The notes: a model not told the origin generated them from the letters alone. DNA of 64,000 nucleotides from Betaproteobacteria bacterium (GCA_009780885.1 WQZF01000001.1:62001-126000); one strand, 5' to 3'; numbered from the stretch's first letter, positions 1-12,100 are shown. Numbers and translations are program-made.

Positions 1-372
1 GCCCTGCATCTGGCGCATGAAGAAAATCCAGACGCCGATCAGGAGCAGCATCGGGAACCAGTTGATGAGAATGCTGATCAGCGTGGAATTGCCGTCCAGG
101 GGGCGTGCCTCGATGGTGACCTTGTATTTGAGCAGATCGGAAACGAGCCATTCGTCTCTCGGGGCATAGGTCGTCAGTTCGCGCTTGTCCTTGGTCGTGG
201 CCTTGATGCTGTAGCCTTCCATGACGACCTTGTCGATCCGTCCTTCCCGCACTTCCTGCAGGAATTGCGAGTAGTCGACCGCGCTCGATTGCGTCTGGCG
301 GTTGGAGAACATATTGAAGACGGACATGAGCACCAGGCCGATAATGACCCAGACTGCCAAATTTTTAAGCAT
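1..372 (-). CDS. ftsH: ATP-dependent zinc metalloprotease FtsH (N-terminal part, cut by window edge)
   Basis: Only the first 124 codons are present; the gene runs off the left edge. The start is the ATG at 370-372 (MLKNLAVWVI). A first membrane segment spans about residues 5-25, followed by a periplasmic domain and a second membrane segment at about 103-120 ending FFMRQMQG. This is the FtsH layout before the AAA+ and zinc-protease domains, which lie outside. FtsH is the inner-membrane protease that removes damaged or unassembled membrane proteins. It lies 132 nt downstream of rlmE (ftsJ) on the same strand, the classic rlmE-ftsH pair. Identity is strong from N-terminal sequence and context, although the catalytic domains cannot be seen. 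Confidence 0.9.
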   Translation of the reverse strand, partial: MLKNLAVWVIIGLVLMSVFNMFSNRQTQSSAVDYSQFLQEVREGRIDKVVMEGYSIKATTKDKRELTTYAPRDEWLVSDLLKYKVTIEARPLDGNSTLISILINWFPMLLLIGVWIFFMRQMQG

Positions 373-504
373 ATTATTCAATTTGCGCCTCTTTCCGATG
401 AGGGGTGAGGATTTTTGCGGGTGCTGCGCAGCCCGGAGAAGCGCTCCATTCTAGACGGATTCTCGTGCAGCGCAAGTTTCGCGTTTGGCGAAAACCGGGG
501 GAAT

Positions 505-1173
505 TCACATTTTTCCGTGCGCAACTTTTTCATTTTTCGGGAGTTTTCCGAGCAGATAAACTTCCGCGCTTCTCCCGCGCGAGGCATCGGGTTTGCGCAC
601 CGCCGCGCCGGGAAAGGAGCTTTTCATGCGGCGTACGAATTCATCGTATTCCCTGCCCTGAAAGACCTTGACCAGGAAGGCGCCTCCGGGCTTGAGCCAG
701 CGTTCGGCGAATTCGAGCGCCAACTCGGAGAGGTGCATCGCCCGCGCCTGGTCGGAGAGGCCGATTCCCGAAAGGTTGGGAGATATGTCGGAGAGCACCA
801 GATCGACGCGAGCGCCAGCCAGTTTTTGTTCCAGCCCGGCCAGTGTGGCTTCCTCGCGGAAATCGCCCTGCAGGAATTCGACGCCGGGCAGCGCTTCCAT
901 CTCCAGAAGATCGAGCGCGATGATGCGGCCCAATGTGGAATTCGATTTTGCCGCGTATTCCCGAAAACGCCGCGCCACTACCTGCGACCAGCCGCCCGGC
1001 GCGGCCCCGAGGTCGACGACGGTTGCGCCGGGGAAAATGAGCTTGTCCTTCGCGTCGATTTCGATCAGCTTGAATGCCGCGCGCGAGCGCCAGCCTTCCG
1101 CTTTTGCCCGCTGGACATAAGGGTCGTTGACATGCTCGCGCATCCACGCCTTGCTGGTTTGGGTTCGTGCCAT
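505..1173 (-). CDS. rlmE: 23S rRNA (uridine-2'-O-)-methyltransferase RlmE (FtsJ/RrmJ)
   Basis: The 222-residue protein is the normal RlmE size and methylates the 2'-O of U2552 in the 23S rRNA A loop. The SAM-binding motif [13 protein letters not shown] is at residues 53-65. The catalytic K-D-K-E tetrad is readable as K35, D129 (VLSDISPN), K169 (FLVKVFQG) and E204 (SAEVYLL). It is transcribed toward ftsH on the same strand and divergently from yhbY, which starts 64 nt away. This is a widely conserved proteobacterial arrangement (yhbY-rlmE-ftsH). There is no oddity and the start at 1173 fits the family. Confidence 0.96.
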   Translation of the reverse strand: MARTQTSKAWMREHVNDPYVQRAKAEGWRSRAAFKLIEIDAKDKLIFPGATVVDLGAAPGGWSQVVARRFREYAAKSNSTLGRIIALDLLEMEALPGVEFLQGDFREEATLAGLEQKLAGARVDLVLSDISPNLSGIGLSDQARAMHLSELALEFAERWLKPGGAFLVKVFQGREYDEFVRRMKSSFPGAAVRKPDASRGRSAEVYLLGKLPKNEKVAHGKM

Positions 1174-1236
1174 TAGGCTAGAATTCCGCTTCAGAGGGCG
1201 GCCTGCCGCCGCCGGTTTTGTATCCGAAAGTCATCG

Positions 1237-1605
1237 ATGTTACTCATTTCCACAGAAGAACGCCGCGCCCTGCGCGCCCGCGCCCATGCCCTGAACCCGG
1301 TCGTCTCGATCAGCAAGAACGAGCTTTCCGACGCAGTGTTGAAAGAAATCGACTGCGCGCTGAAAAGCCATGAATTGATCAAGGTTCGCGTCTATAACGA
1401 CGACCGCGAACAGCGCGCCGCGTACCTGGAGCAAATCTGCACGCAGTTGAACGCCGCGCCGGTGCAGCATATCGGTAAGCTCCTGGTGCTCTGGCGGCCG
1501 GAAGAAGAAGCCGCAGCAGAGAAAAAAGGCCCTGCGCCAAACAGAAGACCCCGCAGCGAACCGCGCCGCACCAAGCGCAGTTATCAGGGCAGCCAGAAAA
1601 AATAG
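1237..1605 (+). CDS. yhbY: YhbY family ribosome-associated RNA-binding protein (CRM domain)
   Basis: A 122-residue protein with a single CRM/YhbY RNA-binding domain over about residues 1-92: an N-terminal LRARAHALNPVVSISKN segment, then the SHELIKVRV strand and the HIGKLLVLWRP ending that are typical of YhbY. The C-terminal ~30 residues are a basic tail rich in K, R and P, longer than in E. coli YhbY (97 residues). YhbY associates with pre-50S particles and probably assists 50S assembly. It is divergent from rlmE, which acts on the same subunit. A dispersed repeat starts 52 nt after the stop. Confidence 0.92.
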   Translation: MLLISTEERRALRARAHALNPVVSISKNELSDAVLKEIDCALKSHELIKVRVYNDDREQRAAYLEQICTQLNAAPVQHIGKLLVLWRPEEEAAAEKKGPAPNRRPRSEPRRTKRSYQGSQKK

Positions 1606-1657
1606 GGCGAAGCTCACACCGCTCCGCCCCTTTGGGACGTCCTTCCGAAGGAAATGG

Positions 1658-1735
1658 ATTTTCTAAATTTGACTAAAGAATTCGCTGTGAAACGCCACTA
1701 CAGTAGCGAAACATTATTTAAGTAATTTAGAAAAT
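1658..1735. repeat. Dispersed AT-rich inverted-repeat element, copy 1
   Basis: A 78-bp AT-rich element starting ATTTTCTAAATTTG and ending GTAATTTAGAAAAT, with the core CCACTACAGTAGCG. Its ends are inverted repeats. It lies between the convergent genes yhbY and greA. It is one of eight copies in the window (see findings). No target-site duplication is obvious. Confidence 0.9.
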
Positions 1736-1770
1736 TGGCGGGTTTCGGAAGCGCTTGCCCAGCGCGATTC

Positions 1771-2247
1771 CTATTCGTAAACGATGTCGATGATCTCGTA
1801 TTCGCGCAAGCCGCCCGGCGCTTCGACCTGGGCGATGTCGCCGGAGTATTTGCCGATCAGCGCCCGCGCCAGCGGGGAGTTTACCGAAATCTTTCCGTCC
1901 TTGATCCCGGCCTCTTCCTCGCCGACGATCTGATAGCGGACGGATTCGCCGCTTTCCTGCTCTTCCAGCGTCACCGTCGCGCCGAAAACGCAGCGGCCAT
2001 CGGTGTCGATCAGTTTCGGGTCGATGATCTGCGCCCTTGAGAGCTTGCTTTCGAGTTCCTGGATGCGTCCCTCGATGAAGCCTTGCCGTTCCTTGGCGGC
2101 ATCGTATTCGGCGTTTTCCGACAGGTCGCCATGCGAGCGCGCCTCGGCAATCGCGGCGATGACAGCGGGACGATCCTGGGTTTTCATGCGTTGCAATTCG
2201 GCGCGCAGTTTTTCGGCGCCACTGACGGTCAGGGGAATCTTGCTCAT
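1771..2247 (-). CDS. greA: Transcription elongation factor GreA
   Basis: The 158-residue protein is exactly the usual GreA length. It rescues backtracked RNA polymerase by stimulating transcript cleavage in the secondary channel. The N-terminal coiled coil (residues ~10-75) carries the acidic tip [13 protein letters not shown] with the catalytic residues D41 and E44. The C-terminal FKBP-like domain begins about residue 80 and ends [11 protein letters not shown]. It lies 94 nt downstream of carB on the same strand, as in many betaproteobacteria, with a hairpin between them. Confidence 0.97.
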   Translation of the reverse strand: MSKIPLTVSGAEKLRAELQRMKTQDRPAVIAAIAEARSHGDLSENAEYDAAKERQGFIEGRIQELESKLSRAQIIDPKLIDTDGRCVFGATVTLEEQESGESVRYQIVGEEEAGIKDGKISVNSPLARALIGKYSGDIAQVEAPGGLREYEIIDIVYE

Positions 2248-2267
2248 TTTTTGCGTAGAACAATAGC

Positions 2268-2299
2268 AAAGGACACGCAGTTCCTACTGCGTGTCCTTT
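2268..2299 (-). terminator. Hairpin between carB and greA
   Basis: A perfect 13-bp inverted repeat (AAAGGACACGCAG / CTGCGTGTCCTTT) with a 6-nt loop follows the carB stop. The T-tract on the minus strand is short, so it may be a leaky terminator that allows some readthrough into greA, or an mRNA-stabilising stem. Confidence 0.6.
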
Positions 2300-2341
2300 G
2301 GGGTTAATCGTGCGGGTTTCCGGATTATAGCCGAACAGGCC

Positions 2342-5575
<3,234 letters not shown>

Positions 5576-5620
5576 GATTCTTTTCGCTTGTTCGGTTCTG
5601 TGCTTGTGTGTGTTCGTTTC

Positions 5621-6787
5621 TCAGGACGGTTGCAGCGCGGCGGTGCCACGGGTCATGAGATCGGTGAAGCGGACGAACAGATAGGAAACATCGTGCGGTC
5701 CGGAACTCGCCTCCGGGTGTCCCTGGAACGAGAAAGCCGGCACATCCGTGCGGGCAATGCCTTGCAGGGAGCCATCGAAGAGCGAGAGATGCGTGACGCG
5801 CAGATTGTCCGGCAGCGTGTCGGGATCGACGGCAAAGCCGTGGTTCTGGGCGGTGATCAACACCTGCCCGGTGTCGAGATCCTTGACCGGATGATTGGCG
5901 CCGTGGTGGCCGAATTTCATTTTCATTGTCCTGGCGCCGGAAGCCAGAGCAAGCAACTGGTGTCCAAGGCAGATGCCGAATACCGGAACGCCGCGTTCGA
6001 GCAGCGCGCGAATCGCGTCGATGGCGTAAGTGCATGGCCCGGGGTCGCCCGGACCGTTGGAGAGGAATACGCCGTCGGGCTGCATCGCGAGTACTTCCTG
6101 CGCTGGCGTTTGTGCCGGAACGACGGTCACGGCGCAACCGTGCGAGGCAAGCATGCGCAGGATATTGCGCTTGATGCCGAAGTCATAGGCGACGACGCGG
6201 TATTGCGTCGCTTCCACGTCCACATAGCCATCCAGCGTCCATGCGCTTTGTGTCCACGCATAGGGCGCCCTGGTACTGACCTCCCGCGCCAGATCCAGCC
6301 CGGAAAGACCACCGAAGGCGCGAGCTTCCGCGACGGCCTGCGCCGCGTCCTCCGCAGTCAGCGTTTTCTTCGCCAGGATGCAGCCGGGCTGTGCGCCCTT
6401 TTCGCGCAGCAGGCGCGTCAGCTTGCGCGTATCGATGCCGGCAATGCCGACAATGCCATTGACGCGCAGATAGTCGCCAAGCGTCTGCCGCATCCGCCAG
6501 TTTTCGGCGCGGATGGGCAGGTCGCGAATCACCAGTCCGGCGGCGAAATTGGCGTGCGACTCCCAGTCTTCCTCGTTACAGCCGGTGTTTCCGATATGAG
6601 GATAGGTCAACGTGACGATCTGCCGGCAGTAGGAAGGATCGGTAAGGATTTCCTGATAACCGCACATCGCGGTGTTGAATACCACCTCGCCGCTGGTTTT
6701 TCCTTCGGCGCCGATGGCGTACCCGTGAAAGAGAGACCCGTCTGCCAGGGCGAGCAGCGCGGGAGTATGGTTGGGTAGCAGAGACAC
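5621..6787 (-). CDS. carA: Carbamoyl-phosphate synthase small subunit (glutamine amidotransferase)
   Basis: This 388-residue subunit hydrolyses glutamine and channels ammonia to CarB. The N-terminal CPSase_sm_chain domain covers residues 1-140. The class I amidotransferase domain covers about 195-380 with nucleophile C273 in FGICLGHQ and the His/Glu pair H357/E359 in FQGHPEAS. The ATG at 6785-6787 begins [17 protein letters not shown], typical of the family. It is first gene of carAB and is preceded by a ~210-nt leader and a consensus -10 box. Confidence 0.98.
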   Translation of the reverse strand: MSLLPNHTPALLALADGSLFHGYAIGAEGKTSGEVVFNTAMCGYQEILTDPSYCRQIVTLTYPHIGNTGCNEEDWESHANFAAGLVIRDLPIRAENWRMRQTLGDYLRVNGIVGIAGIDTRKLTRLLREKGAQPGCILAKKTLTAEDAAQAVAEARAFGGLSGLDLAREVSTRAPYAWTQSAWTLDGYVDVEATQYRVVAYDFGIKRNILRMLASHGCAVTVVPAQTPAQEVLAMQPDGVFLSNGPGDPGPCTYAIDAIRALLERGVPVFGICLGHQLLALASGARTMKMKFGHHGANHPVKDLDTGQVLITAQNHGFAVDPDTLPDNLRVTHLSLFDGSLQGIARTDVPAFSFQGHPEASSGPHDVSYLFVRFTDLMTRGTAALQPS

Positions 6788-7012
6788 GAAAAGCTCCAGA
6801 AGGGTCAGTGAGGGCTCACCTGCGCTCCCGCTTTTTGCCGCTTATTTGCAAAACACGGGGGAGTAAAAGCCAGGCAGCGAGGCAAACGGAAGCGTAGAAA
6901 ATACAAAGGGAGAATTCGCCCGAAAATCTCCGGGAGAAGCCCCCGGGAGGCGGAAAATATCAGCCTGAACGCGGATTTGCCCCGCAATTCTTAAACCTTT
7001 CAATTATACCGG

Positions 7013-7041
7013 AGCGGCTCGGCACAGGGAAGCGGAACCGG
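7013..7041 (-). promoter_or_regulatory. Probable carAB promoter
   Basis: On the minus strand a perfect TATAAT lies at 7013-7018. The -35 region 17 bp upstream is weak (TTCCCT). The resulting leader to carA is about 210 nt, long enough for pyrimidine or arginine control, but I see no clear attenuator. The stretch 6788-7012 otherwise holds no gene. Confidence 0.55.
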
Positions 7042-7054
7042 GTCGGAATTCAGC

Positions 7055-7083
7055 TTGCCATATATTTTATAAAATGATATTAT
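7055..7083 (+). promoter_or_regulatory. Promoter and operator of the sulfur-response operon
   Basis: The -35 TTGCCA (7055-7060) and -10 TATTAT (7078-7083) are separated by 17 bp. The spacer contains the perfect 12-bp palindrome ATTTTATAAAAT (7064-7075). An ArsR/BigR-type dimer bound there would block RNA polymerase, so this is the likely autoregulatory operator of the first gene downstream. Confidence 0.7.
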
Positions 7084-7112
7084 ATGAAAACATATATTTT
7101 TATTGAATTTTC

Positions 7113-7445
7113 ATGCAAAAAATCCGGCTGCCCCCCCCGCAGATGAAGACGCAGGCAGAAAAAGCCGTGTCGTTATTGAAACTGTTGGGCAACGAAGACC
7201 GTTTGCTTTTGCTTTGCCAGCTTGCCCAGAAGGAATGCAATGTCGGGCAATTGGAAGAAGCGCTCGAAATTCGCCAGCCAACCCTGTCGCAACAATTGGG
7301 GGTGTTGCGCCTTGCCGGGTTGGTGGCGACGCGCAAGGAAGGCAAGCAGGTTTATTACCGCGTGGCCGACGAGGCGGCCATTGCCGTGATCAACACACTC
7401 TACACACTGTATTGCAACGAACCGGAGGAAAAATATGATGATTGA
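7113..7445 (+). CDS. ArsR-family persulfide-responsive repressor (BigR/SqrR/YgaV type)
   Basis: A 110-residue winged-helix repressor; an internal ATG at 7143 would give 100 residues. The recognition helix is in IRQPTLSQQLGVLRLAGLV (residues 53-71). Two cysteines, C35 (LLLLCQL) and C101 (LYCNEP), sit at the positions of the BigR C42/C108 pair that forms a disulfide or polysulfide bridge when reactive sulfur species rise and then releases DNA; a third, C42, is extra. The gene overlaps by 11 nt the first of two YeeE/YedE genes and leads a four-gene operon ending in a CoADR-rhodanese. Function is inferred from the Cys pair plus operon; metal sensing is less likely. Confidence 0.85.
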   Translation: MQKIRLPPPQMKTQAEKAVSLLKLLGNEDRLLLLCQLAQKECNVGQLEEALEIRQPTLSQQLGVLRLAGLVATRKEGKQVYYRVADEAAIAVINTLYTLYCNEPEEKYDD

Positions 7446-7863
7446 TTGGGTGCATTTCACCTTCTGGCAATCGCTGGCAGGTGGGGCGTTGATCGGTTTG
7501 GCGGCAACGATGTTGATCCTGTTCAACGGGCAGGTTGCGGGAATCAGCGGGATCGTGGGCAAGCTGTTCGATATGAGGCAAGGTGCATGGCGCTTCGCGT
7601 TTGTCATCGGACTGTTGTTGTCGCCCTGGCTGTACCGCCTTTTTGCTGCGCTGCCCGAGGCGCAGTTCGAGTTTGGCTGGCCGCTTTATCTGGTGGCCGG
7701 TCTCACGGTTGGCCTGGGTAGCCGCCTGGGATCGGGCTGCACCAGCGGACACGGCGTCTGCGGCTTGTCGCGCTTATCGAAACGCTCGTTGGCGGCGACA
7801 CTGGTTTTCATGGGAACAGGCTTTGTGACGGTGTATGTGGCCCGTCACCTGATCGGAGGATGA
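7435..7863 (+). CDS. YeeE/YedE family sulfur transporter, first half
   Basis: A 142-residue membrane protein with about four hydrophobic segments. It has the family signature [15 protein letters not shown] (residues ~100-114), whose cysteines are thought to pass thiosulfate or sulfur through the membrane. The usual YeeE is about 350 residues; here, as in many proteobacterial BigR operons, the protein is split into two short genes, this one and the next, 1 nt apart. The start at 7435 has GAGGAA upstream and overlaps the repressor gene. Role: import or export of sulfur compounds, controlled by the upstream repressor. The exact substrate is unknown. Confidence 0.85.
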   Translation: MMIDWVHFTFWQSLAGGALIGLAATMLILFNGQVAGISGIVGKLFDMRQGAWRFAFVIGLLLSPWLYRLFAALPEAQFEFGWPLYLVAGLTVGLGSRLGSGCTSGHGVCGLSRLSKRSLAATLVFMGTGFVTVYVARHLIGG

Positions 7864-7864
7864 G

Positions 7865-8272
7865 ATGGCACTTTTGAGCGCAGCGCTGGCAGGCGTGATT
7901 TTCGGGTTCGGCCTGCTTCTTTCCGGAATGGCAAACCCCGGCAAGGTGCAGGGCTTCCTCGATCTGGCCGGAGCCTGGGATCCTTCCCTGGCAATGGTCA
8001 TGATTGGAGCCATCGCCGTCGGGCTTGTCGGGTTTGGCATCGCCAAACGCCAGGCGCATTCCCTGTTGAAGCTGCCGATGGAATTGCCTGCAGCGACTCA
8101 AATCGACCGCAAGTTGCTCACCGGCAGCGCGCTGTTCGGGATCGGCTGGGGTCTGGCCGGCATCTGCCCCGGTCCGGGGCTGGTGACCATGGCGATGGGA
8201 ATTCCGCAGGCAATCGTCTTTGTCGTTGCAATGCTGGCCGGCATGCAGTTACTTCGTTTTATTCAAAAGTGA
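7865..8272 (+). CDS. YeeE/YedE (DUF6691) family sulfur transporter, second half
   Basis: A 135-residue membrane protein and partner of the preceding gene. It has the expected features of the second half: FGFGLLLSGMANPGKVQGFLD near residue 15-35, and the signature GWGLAGICPGPGLV at about residues 102-115 with a conserved Cys. It starts 1 nt after the previous stop (TGAG ATG) and ends just before the flavoprotein gene. The pair resembles PmpA/PmpB and is inferred to form one sulfur-compound channel. Confidence 0.85.
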   Translation: MALLSAALAGVIFGFGLLLSGMANPGKVQGFLDLAGAWDPSLAMVMIGAIAVGLVGFGIAKRQAHSLLKLPMELPAATQIDRKLLTGSALFGIGWGLAGICPGPGLVTMAMGIPQAIVFVVAMLAGMQLLRFIQK

Positions 8273-8286
8273 AAGGGAGAAAATCA

Positions 8287-9951
8287 ATGAGCAGAAAGCT
8301 GGTAATCGTAGGCGGCGTCGCCGGTGGCGCATCGGCGGCGGCGCGGGCAAGGCGCTTGAGTGAAACGGCGGAAATCGTCGTGCTGGAACGCGGCCCCTAT
8401 GTGTCCTTTGCCAACTGCGGCCTGCCCTATCACGTTGGCGGCGAGATTGCGGATCGCAATGCGCTGCTGCTGCATACGCCGGATTCCCTGCGCGCCTGGT
8501 TCAATATCGACACGCGGCTACAGCATGAGGTCATGTCGATCAATCGCGCGGCGAAGACGGTGACGGTACGGGATCACTGTGCCGGACGGGAATACACCGA
8601 AAGTTACGATAACCTGATCCTCGCTCCCGGCGCGACGCCGATTCGCCCGCCCCTGCCGGGGATCGACGATCCGCGCGTGCTGACATTGCGCAATATTCCC
8701 GATATGGACCGGATGCTCGAAGCGCTGGATTCCCGGGTACGCCGGGTATGTGTCGCCGGCGCCGGGTTTATCGGGCTGGAAATGATCGAGGCGCTGCGGC
8801 ACAGGGATCTGGAAGTCGTATTGATCGAGCGCGACCCGCAGATACTGGCGCCGCTGGACGCGGAAATGACCGCGCCCCTGCTCGAAACACTGCAAAGACA
8901 CCAGGTGAAGCTGCACATCGGGGACGGTCTGGCCGCCATCGAGCCGGGCCCGCAGTTGCAGTTGCTGCTCTCTTCCGGCGCCCGGATCGAAACCGATGTG
9001 CTGGTGCTGTCGATCGGGGTTCGCCCGGAAAACAGACTGGCGCAGGATGCCGGGCTGACATTGGGCGTGGGCGGCTCGATTGCCGTCAACGAACAGCAAC
9101 AGACTTCCGATCCGGCGATTTACGCGGTCGGCGATGCGGTACAGGTCAAACATGTCGTCAGCGGCAATCCCGCTATCCTGCCCCTGGCGGGTCCGGCCAA
9201 CCGGCAAGGGCGGATCGCGGCCGATGCCATTTTCGGCAGGCCCTCCGCATATCGAGGCTCGCAGGGAACGGCCATCTGCAAATTGTTCGGGATGACGGCA
9301 GGGGCCACAGGCTTGAACGAGAAGGCGCTCAAGGCGTCCAACACGCCTTATCGCAAGATCTATATCCATCCCAATCACCATGCCGGTTATTACCCCGGCG
9401 CGAAACAGCTCCACATAAAATTGCTGTTCTCCGAAGAGTCGGGGCGCGTGCTCGGCGCGCAGGTTGTCGGCGAAAAGGGCGTGGATAAACGGCTCGATGT
9501 GCTGGCAACCGCGATTCAGGCGCAAATGAGCGTCGATGACCTGGCCGAAATGGAACTGGCTTACGCGCCGCCCTACGGCTCCGCCAAGGACCCGGTCAAC
9601 CTCGCCGGAATGGTCGCGCAGAATCTTCTGGCCGGACTTTCCTCGCTCATCGACCCGGAAGAACTCGATGCCGCGTTATCGGCCGGGGCAAGCCTGGTCG
9701 ACCTTCGCCAGCCCGAGGAATTGCGCCAGGGCCATATTCCCGGCGCGAAGAACCTGCCGATGCAACAATTGCGCGAGCAGGCATCGTTTCCAAAGGATGT
9801 GCCATTGATCGTCTATTGCCAGATCGGATTGCGCGGCTATGTCGGGCAGCGCCTCCTGCAGCAGCGGGGATGGTCGGTGCGCAATCTGAACGGCGGATTC
9901 CGTACCTGGAAGATGATGCAGACTGCCAGGGCGCTTTCATCCCGGTCTTGA
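8287..9951 (+). CDS. CoA-disulfide reductase-like NAD(P)H persulfide reductase with C-terminal rhodanese domain
   Basis: A 554-residue fusion. Residues 1-445 form an FAD/NAD(P)H pyridine-nucleotide disulfide oxidoreductase: the FAD motif VIVGGVAGGASAAARARR at 7-24, the single redox cysteine C44 in SFANCGLPYH (CoADR/Npsr type, not a CxxxxC pair), an NAD motif VCVAGAGFIGLEM, and IYAVGDAVQ. Residues ~455-554 form a rhodanese domain with active Cys in IVYCQIGLRGY. Such CoADR-RHD proteins reduce CoA persulfides/polysulfides. A GTG at 8269 is in frame, but ATG 8287 has GGGAGA 6 nt upstream and gives the normal N-terminus. As last gene of the BigR-type operon it probably handles persulfide. Confidence 0.9.
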   Translation: MSRKLVIVGGVAGGASAAARARRLSETAEIVVLERGPYVSFANCGLPYHVGGEIADRNALLLHTPDSLRAWFNIDTRLQHEVMSINRAAKTVTVRDHCAGREYTESYDNLILAPGATPIRPPLPGIDDPRVLTLRNIPDMDRMLEALDSRVRRVCVAGAGFIGLEMIEALRHRDLEVVLIERDPQILAPLDAEMTAPLLETLQRHQVKLHIGDGLAAIEPGPQLQLLLSSGARIETDVLVLSIGVRPENRLAQDAGLTLGVGGSIAVNEQQQTSDPAIYAVGDAVQVKHVVSGNPAILPLAGPANRQGRIAADAIFGRPSAYRGSQGTAICKLFGMTAGATGLNEKALKASNTPYRKIYIHPNHHAGYYPGAKQLHIKLLFSEESGRVLGAQVVGEKGVDKRLDVLATAIQAQMSVDDLAEMELAYAPPYGSAKDPVNLAGMVAQNLLAGLSSLIDPEELDAALSAGASLVDLRQPEELRQGHIPGAKNLPMQQLREQASFPKDVPLIVYCQIGLRGYVGQRLLQQRGWSVRNLNGGFRTWKMMQTARALSSRS

Positions 9952-9960
9952 AGTGAAAAC

Positions 9961-9997
9961 GCAGCGACTGTTCAAGAATGCCTTGAACAGTCGCTGC
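9961..9997. terminator. Strong hairpin between the sulfur operon and the DUF3617 gene
   Basis: A perfect 16-bp stem (GCAGCGACTGTTCAAG and its complement) with a 5-nt loop. On the minus strand the stem is followed by GTTTTC, fitting termination of the DUF3617 gene. It lies 9 nt after the plus-strand flavoprotein stop, so it can serve both convergent units. Confidence 0.8.
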
Positions 9998-10035
9998 GCC
10001 ATGTGCATTTGCGGATTCGGGCGGTTGGCTGTTTG

Positions 10036-10494
10036 TTATTTGACAGGGGCAGCAGCGCCTTGCTCCGCTTCGCAGGGGCCGAGCCATTTTGCGTTCAGCA
10101 ATACGTAGGATTCCTTGATGCCGTCGATCGGGGGATCGTATTTGATCCTGATTTCGCCGGTGTAGCGGTTGTCGAAATCGCCGTTGAATTCAACGTGTGT
10201 GGTTACGGTGCTGACATCGAAACGGCAGACGGAATCGGCGTTGAGCTTGCCGTTTTCAAAATTTTCGTTATTGCGGGTGCATTTTGTGTTGTCCGGAACC
10301 GGGTCGGCGAACTTGTCGTTTGCCGAATCAATGCACTGTTTCGATTTTTCGGTCGATGTTTCTGCGCCGGACTGGATCACGGTATTGACCTCCCACAACC
10401 CGGATTTGCGCTTCGGCATGTCGGCTGCGACGACGGAGAAGCTAAGAAAAGACAAAGCAGCAAGGCTTGCAAGGGCGGCACGAGAACAGATCAT
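10036..10494 (-). CDS. DUF3617 family periplasmic protein
   Basis: A 152-residue secreted protein of unknown function. The chosen ATG (10492-10494) has GGGAGA upstream and gives a clean signal peptide (MICSRAALASLAALS..., cleavage near VVAAD at ~24). A longer reading to 10569 adds an unlikely N-terminal extension. The mature part begins with the family hallmark RKSGLWEVNT, has four cysteines likely in disulfides, and ends in a beta-rich region (YTGEIRIKYDPP...). DUF3617 proteins are common in betaproteobacteria. It lies convergent to the sulfur operon and downstream of a dispersed repeat copy. Confidence 0.82.
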   Translation of the reverse strand: MICSRAALASLAALSFLSFSVVAADMPKRKSGLWEVNTVIQSGAETSTEKSKQCIDSANDKFADPVPDNTKCTRNNENFENGKLNADSVCRFDVSTVTTHVEFNGDFDNRYTGEIRIKYDPPIDGIKESYVLLNAKWLGPCEAEQGAAAPVK

Positions 10495-10695
10495 GAGGAT
10501 TCTCCCGGATCGAGGGTGGATAAGGGTGCGAAGGCAGGAGGATTGAAGCGCTCGCAGATCAAATTCCAATTTTGGGGTTTATCGAAAACCCTTCATTTTC
10601 CAATATTAGCACAAGCAATTGTTTTTTTAATCTGGAATGGAATCTCTTGGGATGTCTCACGGGCCGACGAGTGAAAAAGCAGGGATCCGTGATAA

Positions 10696-10773
10696 ATTTT
10701 CTAAATTACTTAAATAATATGTCACTACAGTAATGATGTTCAGCAAATAATTCTTTATTCTAATTTAGAAAAT
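10696..10773. repeat. Dispersed AT-rich inverted-repeat element, copy 2
   Basis: A 78-bp copy starting ATTTTCTAAATTACTTAAAT and ending TAATTTAGAAAAT, with a TCACTACAGTAATG core. It abuts the terminator of the chemoreceptor gene and lies 5' of the DUF3617 gene. Arms pair less perfectly than in copy 8. Confidence 0.9.
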
Positions 10774-10776
10774 AAT

Positions 10777-10819
10777 AAAAAAAACAACGCCTTTCGCCTA
10801 TCCAAGGAAAAGCGCTGTT
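10777..10819 (-). terminator. Terminator of the chemoreceptor gene
   Basis: On the minus strand AACAGCGC pairs with GCGTTGTT (one G-U), enclosing an inner CTTT/AAAG stem, followed by eight T. It lies 14 nt after the stop of the CZB chemoreceptor. Confidence 0.75.
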
Positions 10820-10832
10820 TATCGCCAGGGTT

Positions 10833-11942
10833 TTATTTCGCGGTAGCGCCGCTGGACGGCGCAATGATGCGCCCCAGGCACGTCAATACGTTGTCGCTGG
10901 CCTCTTCCATGCGTTGCAGTGCGAGGACTCCGTCGGAAATGCGCTTTTCGTAGAAGGCTTCCAGCGCTTCCTTGCCGTGCCGGTGTACCGCCTGGTGCGG
11001 TGCTTCCATCGCGGAGAAAGCGTCGAATTTGGAAAAATTGCGTTGCCCTTCGCCCTGGTAATACCATTTGCCAAGGCGACACGAGCTGCTGTCAGCGATA
11101 TCTTCGGATCTCTTGTCCGAGATGCCGATGAAAACCTTATAGACTTCGAATTTGAATACCAGATGGTCGAATTTCGCCAGTTCGACGAAGCTGTGTAGCG
11201 CCACCTCTTTGACCGACTCTCCGAGATGGTGCGACACCGAGGCGATACTCTGCATGTTTTTCGTCATCTCCGTGCTGTCCTTGCCGAGATTGTCGGCGTT
11301 GCCCGCGAGCCCCTCCATCCCTGTAAGAGTGTTGGAGGTATCGCCCTGAATGGCGCCTACCAGCCTGGAAATCTCGCTGGTCGCCGTAGTCGTGCGTTCC
11401 GCGAGCTTGCGCACCTCGTCGGCGACGACTGCGAAGCCGCGCCCCGATTCTCCCGCGCGCGCGGCCTCGATGGCGGCGTTGAGCGCAAGCAGATTGGTCT
11501 GGTCGGCAATTTCCTTGATCAGGTTGACGATGTTGCCGATTTGCTCGGTGCGGCTATTGAGTCCTCGCACTTGCTGCATCATCGCCCGGGCGCCTTCGGA
11601 AAGCCGCATGATGTCTTGCGAGATGCGCTGGATTTCCGTCTGGCAGGCAAGGGTGATGCTCTCCGCGTTTGTAACTTCGGTTCTGTCCTCATTGAGATCA
11701 TCGACCATGGATGCGAGAGAGTTTTGAGATTCCTCCAAGGTATTCCCAAAAAGCGACATGTTTTTCAACACTCGTTCCCTGTTGTGCGCGGATTCGATAG
11801 CATGTTCGGTTTCTTTGCGCAATTGTTCGAGACTGTATTCCGCATTCGAGAGACGCTCCTCCAGGGCGTGTTTCTCCGTTTCAAGAATGCTGACTTTTCG
11901 CTCCAGCTCGATTTCGCGAGCATTTGATCCAAATAAGCCCAT
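10833..11942 (-). CDS. Soluble methyl-accepting chemotaxis-type receptor with C-terminal CZB zinc-binding domain
   Basis: The 369-residue reading starts at ATG 11940-11942 ([10 protein letters not shown]), with GGAGG upstream; a longer frame to 12020 is unlikely. No membrane segment is present. Residues 10-70 are coiled coil. The MCP signalling hairpin has its tip around [18 protein letters not shown] (153-170) and [10 protein letters not shown]. The C-terminal CZB domain has ligand candidates H260, C288, H316 and H320. CZB domains bind zinc and sense redox or hypochlorous acid. The protein should act in the cytoplasm on CheA or a diguanylate-cyclase-like partner. No che genes lie nearby and no QAC pentapeptide tether is seen. 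Confidence 0.88.
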   Translation of the reverse strand: MGLFGSNAREIELERKVSILETEKHALEERLSNAEYSLEQLRKETEHAIESAHNRERVLKNMSLFGNTLEESQNSLASMVDDLNEDRTEVTNAESITLACQTEIQRISQDIMRLSEGARAMMQQVRGLNSRTEQIGNIVNLIKEIADQTNLLALNAAIEAARAGESGRGFAVVADEVRKLAERTTTATSEISRLVGAIQGDTSNTLTGMEGLAGNADNLGKDSTEMTKNMQSIASVSHHLGESVKEVALHSFVELAKFDHLVFKFEVYKVFIGISDKRSEDIADSSSCRLGKWYYQGEGQRNFSKFDAFSAMEAPHQAVHRHGKEALEAFYEKRISDGVLALQRMEEASDNVLTCLGRIIAPSSGATAK

Positions 11943-12100
11943 GATTTTCCTCCGCCAGGTTTTTCGATGGTTCGGCAGTTTCTGTATGTCCGGGGCGCTC
12001 TTTGGCGCCCGCGCAGCCATTGTCCCGCCGATTCCGAAACGAATGGCGAGATTTTTCGCTACAAGTGATTAAGAAGTGCACAAAAGTGCACAATTCCTCA

